DNA of 10,502 nucleotides from Acidilobaceae archaeon UBA162. Its GTDB lineage: Archaea > Thermoproteota > Thermoprotei_A > Sulfolobales > Acidilobaceae. The position numbers and the translations under genes were made by a program. The notes beneath the pieces were generated by a model, which made no database searches, was not told the DNA's origin, and saw only the letters and a list, made by a program, of their open reading frames with translations. Where the stretch lies: positions 1 to 10,502 of the forward strand of contig DAJS01000006.1 in NCBI GenBank assembly GCA_002496425.1, written 5' to 3'. Below, in pieces: positions 1-6,302 of this stretch. Position 1 is the stretch's first letter, and each line of letters begins with the position of its first letter.

Positions 1-55
1 TCAAGCACTGGCGGCCTGAGGCGCCTCCAGGGGGTTATGTGAGGCTCAACTGGGT

Positions 56-1117
56 TCATCGTGTACCACCGCACCTGTTGATCCTTAACCTCAGCCTGTA
101 GCCGTCAGAGGCCGATGAGACCTCTATCACCTCAGCCACATGTGTCAGGAGGGCCGGAGCCAGACCCGCAGCAAGAGTCTCGTAGGGGATCCCTGAGGCC
201 CCTAGCTGCCTTATGCTCACGAGGCCATCATAGTCAATGATGACCTCGGCCTCGCCTGGCCTTAACAGCAGATCCCTGCCCAGGGGGCCAAGGTACTTGA
301 GGGCTGAGGGCAGCACTTGCGGTGCATAGGACTCTACCATGGAACACTTCTCATCCCTTGTCATAGAGAGCTCCAGTGCCTTAACCAGCGCGGCCGCAGG
401 AGATCCATGACCAACTATGGATAGCTCCTCCCTGCCAAGGGGATCGGGAAGGAGTGTCGAGCCCATAATTTTAAGGCGGAGCCTGGAGATCATCGCAGAG
501 ACCTCCGTGTCCCCTAGCCTTGGGTACTGCCTCAATGAGTAGAAGGCTGGGACGTGAGACAACGAGTAGATGAAGAAGCTGAGAGGGTCATGGGTCGGCA
601 GCAGGGAACCTATGGCATTGATGGCATCGTAGAACGCATGCACGAGCTCCTCGGCCCTCATGTCATACTTATTCGGCCTGGCATCAACACCAGCGGCTGA
701 GAGGGCCTCGAGAAGGCTACCTTCTATTGCGTTAAGCCTCGACAGGAACTCCACGGCCCTGTTGAATACTGTCACCCTGACCCCTCTAAGGGCCTCTATC
801 CTGGCCCCTCTCCTCAGCAGTGTCACAAGCCTTGAGAGCTCGGCGTCGGGCAGTCCAAAGCCTATCACGTTCCTTATGAACATGGCAGCTGAGCCCTCCG
901 GGAGGCCTGGCGACTCATCGAGCTTAGCTCCGCCCAGCACCATTTTGAGCAGCTCTGGGTCCTTAGAGATCTCAGCTAAGGATCTGTCATTTACCGCATC
1001 AACTACTCTGGATAGGAGGTCTCTCAGCCCCGCCACTGCTGAGTATGCCTCGGAGAGCCTCCTAATGTAGTCACTCCAGAGGTTCTCGTCAACGTAGGGT
1101 ATTTCTGTCAGCTCCAA
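56..1117 (-). CDS. Conserved-looking protein of unknown function, 353 aa
   Basis: I do not recognise this protein. It looks soluble and mostly helical: no signal peptide or membrane segment is visible, and residues 12-60, 95-145 and 155-175 are rich in Leu, Ala, Arg and Glu in helix-like spacing. The last 60 residues look like beta strands (about 291-304 and 328-347). Only two Cys are present (about 258 and 349), so a metal or iron-sulfur site is unlikely. The start is TTG; upstream in frame there is no ATG or GTG before a stop, and the next Met is about 59 residues in. A TATA-like element about 30 bases upstream supports the TTG. Codon use (AGG, ATA, CTC/CTG) matches the neighbours, so it is probably a resident gene. 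It is separated from the next minus-strand gene by 105 bases and probably transcribed alone. Confidence 0.8.
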   Translation of the reverse strand: MELTEIPYVDENLWSDYIRRLSEAYSAVAGLRDLLSRVVDAVNDRSLAEISKDPELLKMVLGGAKLDESPGLPEGSAAMFIRNVIGFGLPDAELSRLVTLLRRGARIEALRGVRVTVFNRAVEFLSRLNAIEGSLLEALSAAGVDARPNKYDMRAEELVHAFYDAINAIGSLLPTHDPLSFFIYSLSHVPAFYSLRQYPRLGDTEVSAMISRLRLKIMGSTLLPDPLGREELSIVGHGSPAAALVKALELSMTRDEKCSMVESYAPQVLPSALKYLGPLGRDLLLRPGEAEVIIDYDGLVSIRQLGASGIPYETLAAGLAPALLTHVAEVIEVSSASDGYRLRLRINRCGGTR

Positions 1118-1146
1118 GCCAGTCCATAGTGTTAGTGAAAGCCTAA

Positions 1147-1156
1147 CTTAAAAAGG
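1147..1156 (-). promoter_or_regulatory. TATA box for the 353-aa unknown gene
   Basis: On the minus strand this reads CCTTTTTAAG, centred about 34 bases before the TTG start. With usual archaeal spacing, transcription would begin around 1124-1126, giving a leader of less than ten bases. This also supports the chosen TTG start. Confidence 0.55.
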
Positions 1157-1222
1157 CACTATCCCACTTTCTGGGTGGGGCAATGACGGTAGGGGCCTTG
1201 AGGGCGGTATTATTATGGAACC

Positions 1223-1735
1223 TTAGATGGGTAGCTCCTGCCTGGCTGATGCCTGGCGCTGTGGGGCGGCGGGCTGAGGGGTCTCCTTTAGCTCTGTCCA
1301 GTAAACCTTGGTGATCCATTTTACAACGTAGAGTGGGCTCCCATCAGTACTCCTGTACCTGAGGTTCCTAGCCACCATCAGGGGCTCCATCTCAACCCTT
1401 ATCACGTAGCTGCCCAGCTTCCTATCGGTATATACTACCTCTTCGTAGGCCACCGCCTTGTCTGCTATATCTATCCTCTCCCAGCCATCCTTGGCCTGTA
1501 TTGGTGACTCAACCATGGGCCTATCCTTTACCTGGCTTGCGACGGCCCCGGAGGGGTAAACTGCTATGCCCTGGGTCGTGGTTACGTTGAAGTCTATGCC
1601 GAAGGGCGACTCCTCCTGCCTTTGGGTCACGCCAACAACGGCAACGCGCAGGATTATCACGCTATCATCAGCTGTCTTGACATAGCCAAGCTTGCCATCC
1701 CTGATCCTCAGCCTGTCGAGTATCTCTAGCGCCAA
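1223..1735 (-). CDS. Unknown beta-rich protein, 170 aa
   Basis: I cannot assign a family. Residues about 25-148 alternate hydrophobic and polar residues in a strand-like pattern, for example VIILRVAVVGV at 26-36 and SYVIRVEME at 109-117. The C-terminal 20 residues are rich in Pro, Gln and Ala and look disordered. There is no signal peptide, membrane segment or Cys, so it is probably a small cytoplasmic protein. The start is TTG, with no ATG until about residue 74; a strong TATA box 34-43 bases upstream fits it. It follows the methyltransferase gene on the same strand after 61 bases but has its own promoter, so it need not belong to that operon. It could be a single-domain binding protein or a structural subunit; nothing visible decides this. 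Confidence 0.78.
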   Translation of the reverse strand: MALEILDRLRIRDGKLGYVKTADDSVIILRVAVVGVTQRQEESPFGIDFNVTTTQGIAVYPSGAVASQVKDRPMVESPIQAKDGWERIDIADKAVAYEEVVYTDRKLGSYVIRVEMEPLMVARNLRYRSTDGSPLYVVKWITKVYWTELKETPQPAAPQRQASARQELPI

Positions 1736-1768
1736 GTCTAGCCCCTGGCAGGATACTAGCTGGGCCCA

Positions 1769-1778
1769 CTATAAATAG
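1769..1778 (-). promoter_or_regulatory. TATA box for the 170-aa unknown gene
   Basis: The minus strand reads CTATTTATAG, a close match to the archaeal TATA consensus. It sits between the methyltransferase stop and the TTG start of the 170-aa gene. Expected initiation is near 1747, leaving a leader of about 12 bases. Confidence 0.65.
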
Positions 1779-1796
1779 CTTCCACGCCTCACGCCA

Positions 1797-2348
1797 TTAG
1801 GACCTGATGGTAACTTCCTTAGCCCTGTAGGACCTGTAAACCTCATAGAACGTCACGTCTCCTCCAGATTCAAGGGGTTTAAGGCCATAGTGCCTGGCAG
1901 CCTCCTCAAGCTGCCCTGGGCTGAGCCTTATGCTGCCCTCCAGCATGTCAAAAAACCTCACATGCGGGTACCTCCTGTCTATGTCTACTACTATGATAAT
2001 GTCCGCCAGCTCTGAGTAGGCCCTGAGGGCATCAACACCTATGTAGAAGATGGAGTTAACGAAGATAGCGCAGTCCACACGCCCCCTAAGAGGGGGCAAG
2101 GCTCCGTCAGACTCAACGAAGGCGGCTCTACCATCCCGGTGCCTGAACATCTTGTTTATATCAAGCCCAATATACCTCTCCACAGAGTCCGGCAGGAACC
2201 TGACCAGGTTACCGGGGCCGCAGCCTACATCAGCTACGCTGCGGCAGCCGTACTTAGCTATCAGCCCTGAGGCTATCCTGTACTCCTCGAAGGGCCAGGC
2301 GGGGTAGAGCCTGTATATTAGCGCCAGGTATCTGTACCGCCTTGGCAT
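1797..2348 (-). CDS. Class I SAM-dependent methyltransferase, 183 aa
   Basis: This is a small Rossmann-fold methyltransferase. SAM-binding motif I is visible as VADVGCGPG at residues 38-46, followed by the ribose-binding strand YIGLDINK at 59-66, with the acidic residue expected to bind the SAM hydroxyls. Residues 80-103 (DGALPPL, then VDCAIFVNSIFY) correspond to motifs II and III. The N-terminal 30 residues are rich in Tyr and Arg and might contact the substrate. The substrate cannot be read from sequence; RNA, protein and small molecules all remain possible. The ATG directly abuts the pelA stop codon, and a strong Shine-Dalgarno lies within the pelA end, so the two genes are probably translationally coupled. 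The shared operon suggests, but does not show, a role in translation. Confidence 0.88.
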   Translation of the reverse strand: MPRRYRYLALIYRLYPAWPFEEYRIASGLIAKYGCRSVADVGCGPGNLVRFLPDSVERYIGLDINKMFRHRDGRAAFVESDGALPPLRGRVDCAIFVNSIFYIGVDALRAYSELADIIIVVDIDRRYPHVRFFDMLEGSIRLSPGQLEEAARHYGLKPLESGGDVTFYEVYRSYRAKEVTIRS

Positions 2349-3410
2349 TCAGTGGCCCTCCTCAACCTTGAACCTAAGGAGGGCAGCTACACCTCCAAGG
2401 GACCAGAGAGTCAGCGCTGAGGGGCTGGCCTCTGTTATTATCACCACCTCGCCTCTCTTCCTCTCAGCCTCCTCCACAGCCTCCCTGGCCATGGCTCCTT
2501 CCTCACTGTCGGCGTAGAGCAGCGAGTCCACTACAATCAAGGCCTCCACAGCCCCCAGCCTCGCCGCCTTGAGCACCTCCCTCGGCGTGTAGGCCACCCT
2601 GGCGTCACCCTGCGAGACCCTTCTCATCAGTTCTCCCATCAGCTCCTGGGCTCTGGCACTGGCAAGGTCCCTGAGGGCCTCGATGACAGAGTCCCTCCTG
2701 AGGGCCTCCTCAACCCCAGCCTCGCCGCCGCTGGATGCTGAGTCCAGTAGGGCCTTGAGCGAGGGCGCCATAGATCTAACCTTTGCCGCTACATCCTCCT
2801 TAATAGTACCAGGCCCAACTATGACGGCTACCGAGGCCCCCAGCTCCGAGGCTTGCTTCACTATCTCAGAGGCTATCTCGTCAACTAAGCTCCTAAGCCT
2901 TTCCTCCCTCCCTGGGTCGTCCTTAGGCCCCAGAAAGATAGAGCGGGACTCCACATACCTCAGCCCAAGGGATGTCATGACCGCCAGGGCATACTCATCA
3001 TAATCTACGGCAGCTATTATAGCCCTGCCCCTGGGCCCACTCTCCCTCAGCCTCCTCAGCACCTGCTCGTCGAAGCCCTCGTCCCTCTCTATAATAACTG
3101 GGTGACCGAGGCCCAGATAGGCCGACTGGTGTCTCCCCTTGACGCCAAACCTGTCGGGCCCCTCCTCTATCACCCCGAAGACTCTGAGCGAGCCAGTGAA
3201 CGGCTGGAACTCAACGCTATCGACTCTTAGCAGGACCTCTATAGGTCTCCTCTCCTTGGTCTTGGCATCCTTGCCGGAGACATCCCTTAGGACTACAGTC
3301 CTGACCCTATCACCCTTCCTTATTATCAGGGCCAGGGTCCATAGGTCCTCCTCGCTCCTGGGCAACGCCTCTATTATCCTGGCTTTGGGGTCCAGCAGCC
3401 TTACCTCCAC
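2349..3410 (-). CDS. pelA: Pelota (Dom34/aPelota), mRNA surveillance and ribosome rescue factor
   Basis: Pelota is the archaeal/eukaryotic paralogue of release factor 1 that enters stalled ribosomes and, with aEF1A and ABCE1, splits them. At 353 aa it has the normal archaeal length. Domain A (about 1-125) begins with the typical VRLLDPK and EEDLWTLALII stretches. The central eRF1-like domain (about 128-255) contains AAVDYDEYALAV and VIVGPGTIKED, and as expected for Pelota shows no GGQ peptide-release motif. The C-terminal domain (about 270-353) has YTPREVLKAARLGAVEALIV, matching the eRF1 domain 3 pattern, and ends with GGVAALLRF. The start is GTG, 8 bases after the stop of the editing-protein gene, with a Shine-Dalgarno between. 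The gene is intact and is the middle member of a three-gene operon. Confidence 0.95.
   Translation of the reverse strand: MEVRLLDPKARIIEALPRSEEDLWTLALIIRKGDRVRTVVLRDVSGKDAKTKERRPIEVLLRVDSVEFQPFTGSLRVFGVIEEGPDRFGVKGRHQSAYLGLGHPVIIERDEGFDEQVLRRLRESGPRGRAIIAAVDYDEYALAVMTSLGLRYVESRSIFLGPKDDPGREERLRSLVDEIASEIVKQASELGASVAVIVGPGTIKEDVAAKVRSMAPSLKALLDSASSGGEAGVEEALRRDSVIEALRDLASARAQELMGELMRRVSQGDARVAYTPREVLKAARLGAVEALIVVDSLLYADSEEGAMAREAVEEAERKRGEVVIITEASPSALTLWSLGGVAALLRFKVEEGH
2356..2363 (-). promoter_or_regulatory. Shine-Dalgarno for the methyltransferase gene
   Basis: GAGGAGGG on the minus strand lies within the last codons of pelA, 7 bases before the methyltransferase ATG. It includes a full GGAGG core, unlike the leaders of the genes that carry their own promoters. 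This supports coupled translation within the operon. Confidence 0.7.
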
Positions 3411-3414
3411 GGGT

Positions 3415-3420
3415 CTCCCT
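3415..3420 (-). promoter_or_regulatory. Shine-Dalgarno for pelA
   Basis: AGGGAG on the minus strand, overlapping the upstream stop codon by one base and ending 4 bases before the GTG start. It decides in favour of this GTG as the pelA start. Confidence 0.6.
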
Positions 3421-4859
3421 CAGCCTCCCTGCTCCTGCTCAACCGGCGGCCTGAACTGCCTGCCAGGCGATTGAGCTACCAGCTGGGCCACCTCGTTGAC
3501 CAGCTCATCCACCTGAACCACCTCCTGCTGCCCCTGCGCCCACCTCCTCCTGACGCTGACTGTTCCGCCTTGGACCTCCTTGTCGCCGACCACCGCTATT
3601 ATTGGTACCCATAGCCTGCCGGCAGCCCTGACCCTGGCACCGAGGCCCCTTGTGGGTGGGTCAAGGTAGGCCCTGGCCCCCACGCCCTGGAGCTCAGCAA
3701 GCAGCTCCTGGGCATACTGGACATGGGCCTCCTTGACAGGTATCACGGCCACCTGCACAGGCGCAAGCCAGAAGGGCAGGCTGGGCGTCTGGCCCTTGTC
3801 CGCAACCCTGAGGCCCATGTCTATTATTGAGGAAGCTATGGAATACAGGGGGCCGAGACAGGTGAACTGGTTACCTCTCACCTCGCCATGTACTGCCAGC
3901 GGCGCCATGCCCCCTCCCCTGGTCCTGTAGAGCAGAACCCTAGTCGAGAACTCCACGTCGTAAGGCATGGAGAGGCCCCTGGAGATAGAGGACTCTATGG
4001 CTGTGACCTCAGAAGCCATGGCATCAGAGAGCTCAGAGAGGGTCTTGACTATGGCCTCCTCCCCAACGTCTCCTGGGGCCACTATGACGTCAGCGCCAGG
4101 CAAGCCTGACCTGAGCCTCACAGGACCCTCAAGCCTGTACCTGGCCGCGTCGAGGCAGGACTTGATAACTGATAAGAGGCCGCCGACCCCGTAGACCTCG
4201 CCTGGTCCTCCTGGCCTTACCTCGGCGTCGGGCGAGCCAAGCCTCTCTGAGGCCCATAGGGCCAGCTGCTCAATCATGACCTCACCAAGCCTGGTGAGGC
4301 CCTCCGAGGTTATGCCGAGCCTGAGCTGGACGCCTATTGACTCGGAATCCCACGGGTTGCCCTGCTCGATCTCCTTGGGCAGCAGGCCCTGGCCTATGGC
4401 CTCCTTGATGCCTAGCCTTCTCCCATCGCCAGGCAGGAACCATGGGCCCCTGGGCGTCTCTATGGTCCTTGAGAGCTCACAGGCTGGGTGACCGGGGCAG
4501 GTTATGGAGAAGCCCTTGTACCAGCCGAAGGGGGCCCTGACCGTCGAGAACCCCATGATCTTAAGTTTCTCCTCTATTAGTCTAAGCATCGGAGCGGCCA
4601 TGTCAGGTGGCGCCAGGCTCGGCGACAGGTGGGCGAAGGGGTAGACCACGATGCATGACACCCCGTTCCTCCTAGCATGCTCAGCCAGCTCCCTGGCGGC
4701 CTCATCAGCCAGGTCAGGTGTGTCGTTCTCCTCGACACTGATGAAGCCTACCACGCAGTCCCTGCCCTCGAACTTTGATGGTAAGTCCGGCGGTCTCTCA
4801 ATGGCCTCCTTAACAGCCCAGAAGCTGACCTGGCTCACGTGTATCATCAGCATCCTCAA
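3420..4859 (-). CDS. Threonyl-tRNA synthetase-like editing protein (ThrRS-ed), 479 aa
   Basis: This resembles the crenarchaeal editing-type ThrRS, which removes Ser wrongly attached to tRNA-Thr, while a second protein performs aminoacylation. Residues 1-140 form the archaeal ThrRS editing domain (DTD-like fold): MRMLMIH at the start, VVYPFAHLS at 71-79, and APFGWYKGF then GHPACELSRTI at about 109-133. Residues about 362-461 form a class II anticodon-binding domain (LAPVQVAVIPV, then an alpha/beta repeat). The middle part (about 140-360) sits where the catalytic core would be, but I see no recognisable class II motif 2 or the Arg of motif 3, and full ThrRS is roughly 600 aa or longer. The start is TTG; it aligns with the family N-terminus better than the ATG two codons later. 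It is the first gene of an operon with pelA. Confidence 0.88.
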   Translation of the reverse strand: MRMLMIHVSQVSFWAVKEAIERPPDLPSKFEGRDCVVGFISVEENDTPDLADEAARELAEHARRNGVSCIVVYPFAHLSPSLAPPDMAAPMLRLIEEKLKIMGFSTVRAPFGWYKGFSITCPGHPACELSRTIETPRGPWFLPGDGRRLGIKEAIGQGLLPKEIEQGNPWDSESIGVQLRLGITSEGLTRLGEVMIEQLALWASERLGSPDAEVRPGGPGEVYGVGGLLSVIKSCLDAARYRLEGPVRLRSGLPGADVIVAPGDVGEEAIVKTLSELSDAMASEVTAIESSISRGLSMPYDVEFSTRVLLYRTRGGGMAPLAVHGEVRGNQFTCLGPLYSIASSIIDMGLRVADKGQTPSLPFWLAPVQVAVIPVKEAHVQYAQELLAELQGVGARAYLDPPTRGLGARVRAAGRLWVPIIAVVGDKEVQGGTVSVRRRWAQGQQEVVQVDELVNEVAQLVAQSPGRQFRPPVEQEQGG

Positions 4860-4880
4860 GCCCGCGTCCCTGGAAGGCCG

Positions 4881-4914
4881 AGCCCAGGGGCTAATGTGGG
4901 TTCCGTCCTGGGCT
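4881..4914. repeat. 8-bp perfect inverted repeat upstream of the editing-protein gene
   Basis: AGCCCAGG at 4881-4888 and CCTGGGCT at 4907-4914 are perfect inverted copies separated by 18 bases. The outer arm overlaps the ancestral stop codon of the adjacent pseudogene, and the inner arm ends about 20 bases before the TTG start of the editing protein. It could be an old 3'-end hairpin or an operator for the operon. No clear TATA box is visible between here and the TTG. Confidence 0.5.
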
Positions 4915-5491
4915 ACTCGGTGACGCTTCTGAAGAAGAGGTAGTAGAGCACTGGGTCCAGGACAGATGTACCTCAGTCAGCAAGAACAAGACCACGTAGA
5001 GCCCTAGTTGTAGTAACACCGAGCCCGCCTAGAGGCCACGCCATAAGGACAGTCTCCTGGCGACGCTGGTTATGCTGAGGTCCTTGGAGCGCTCTTCGGA
5101 GTCATAGACCTCCATTGTCAGGCTCCTCGCTGATTGGGGCTATCAGGCCATGGGGGTCAGGACGAGGACAGGAATTGCCAGGTACAGCAGGCTGTAGTAG
5201 CCCTGGTTCGACAGCAATCACAGCCAATGAGAAGGTGCCGCCAGCCAGGGCTGATACAATGAATATGCTTGTTAGAGCTGAAGAGACCTGGGTCCTGACA
5301 CGCCCCTCATCTCTGCTGGCCACCATAGCAAGTCTGAAGCGGCGCTGCTGGCGGTCGCTATTAGTATGTAGAGCCCTATCATAACCTTGCTAAAACACAC
5401 ATGTTCAAGGTAGGGAGCATGTAAGCGATGTAGCCAAAACGAAGCTCCTCACAACCATCATCAACGCAGCAGCTTCATATCCTTCGAGCAT
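4913..5491 (-). pseudogene. Decayed small multi-pass membrane protein gene
   Basis: No single frame is open, but consecutive minus-strand pieces in different frames read like one membrane protein of about 190 aa. They are: MLEGYEAAALMMVVRSF from the ATG at 5491; VMIGLYILIATASSAASDL near 5330-5385; RVRTQVSSALTS and IFIVSALAGGTFSLAVIA near 5225-5310; YYSLLYLAIPVLVLTPM near 5150-5200; VYDSEERSKDLSITSVARR near 5050-5110; GLYVVLFLLTE near 4972-5005; and DPVLYYLFFRSVTE ending at TAG 4913-4915. At least four frameshifts and an internal TAG are needed to link them. Flanking genes are intact, so widespread sequencing error is unlikely. The family is not recognised; four or more hydrophobic helices with one charged cytoplasmic loop are visible. 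The short open frames in this stretch are pieces of the relic, not genes. Confidence 0.65.
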
Positions 5492-5528
5492 GGCCCATAG
5501 TCCACAGGCAGCTGAAGGACTCTCTATG

Positions 5529-5537
5529 GCTTTTACC
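5529..5537 (+). promoter_or_regulatory. Weak TATA element before the Dph6-like gene
   Basis: GCTTTTACC lies about 36 bases before the ATG at 5570, so initiation near 5560 would leave a leader of about ten bases. The match to TATA is partial and no Shine-Dalgarno is obvious. The position is right but the call is tentative. Confidence 0.35.
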
Positions 5538-5569
5538 CTCAGGCCCTCAGAGCCTCAGGGGCGCACCTG

Positions 5570-6238
5570 ATGGGTAACAGGGTTGCCGTGTTCTCGGGCG
5601 GCAAGGATGGCCTCAGGGCTGTGCAGCTCTCACTACCTGTGGACGTGCTGCTCTTTCTGATATATGATTTCTCCGAGCCCAGCCCTCACATAGAGAACGT
5701 GCAGGCCACGGTGATGGAGGCGGCATCTATAGGGATTCCTATAGTGGTAGCTAAGCTGGACAAGGGTAGGGAGCCGGAGCAGACGGCGTCGCTGCTCAGG
5801 AGGCTGAGCGTGGACGTGCTAATAGCTGGTGACGTCTTCGTAGAGGACCACCTGAAGTACATGGAGGCCCTGGCCAAGGAGGCTGGGGCCACGCTCAGGG
5901 AGCCCCTCTGGGGCATGGATACGCTCGAGGTACTCATGAAGGACGTTGAGGAGGGCTACGTGATGAGGGTCCTGGGGGCCAGAACCCAGAGCCTGAGGAG
6001 GGCTGTAGGCTCCACCATATCAAAGGAAAACGTGGACTGGTTCCTTGACCTGGCCAAGAAGGACGGCGCTGACCCTCTAGGGGAGAACGGGGAGTACCAC
6101 ACGGTGGTCGTTAACAGTCCGCTTCACAGGTGGCCCCTGAGGGTCAGGGGGGTCGGGAGGGCCTCGCTTCAGTGTTGTGAGATAGAGCTTACAGTGGCCA
6201 GCTATAACGCCACTGTAGCTGAGCAGCTTAAGGTCTAA
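5570..6238 (+). CDS. Diphthine-ammonia ligase family protein (Dph6-like ATP pyrophosphatase)
   Basis: Dph6-type enzymes use ATP and ammonia to amidate diphthine on elongation factor 2, the last step of diphthamide synthesis. At 222 aa the protein has normal archaeal length. The N-terminal PP-loop is SGGKDG at residues 9-14, where the family usually has SGGKDS. Residues 85-99 (IAGDVFVEDHLKYME) occupy the place of the family's GDI...E region, PLWGMDT is at 112-118, and the diagnostic GENGEYHT signature lies at 171-178. The ATG is the first good start. It is intact and convergently unrelated to the minus-strand operon to its left. Diphthamide sits on a translation factor, so function is thematically close to pelA, but strand and spacing show no shared transcript. 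A related PP-loop amidase role cannot be excluded. Confidence 0.85.
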   Translation: MGNRVAVFSGGKDGLRAVQLSLPVDVLLFLIYDFSEPSPHIENVQATVMEAASIGIPIVVAKLDKGREPEQTASLLRRLSVDVLIAGDVFVEDHLKYMEALAKEAGATLREPLWGMDTLEVLMKDVEEGYVMRVLGARTQSLRRAVGSTISKENVDWFLDLAKKDGADPLGENGEYHTVVVNSPLHRWPLRVRGVGRASLQCCEIELTVASYNATVAEQLKV

Positions 6239-6256
6239 GGCAACTTGGGCAGGACG

Positions 6257-6265
6257 CTTTATTAA
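6257..6265 (+). promoter_or_regulatory. TATA box for the solute-binding protein gene
   Basis: CTTTATTAA lies 18 bases after the stop of the Dph6-like gene. Expected initiation near 6287 leaves about 15 bases before the TTG start at 6303. It indicates separate transcription of the transporter genes. Confidence 0.6.
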
Positions 6266-6302
6266 CCAGGCCACTGCCTAGCTGTGCACTGGTACTGAGA
6301 GC

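Noticed and set aside
1..55. Possible start of another minus-strand gene at the left edge (GTG near 7-9 with GGAGG upstream)
   Set aside because: Only about three codons would lie inside the window and the spacing from GGAGG is long, so nothing can be supported.
5102..5384. Overlapping open frames of 74 and 89 codons on opposite strands
   Set aside because: Neither looks like a complete protein. The minus frame is one piece of the frameshifted membrane relic, and the plus frame is its complement.
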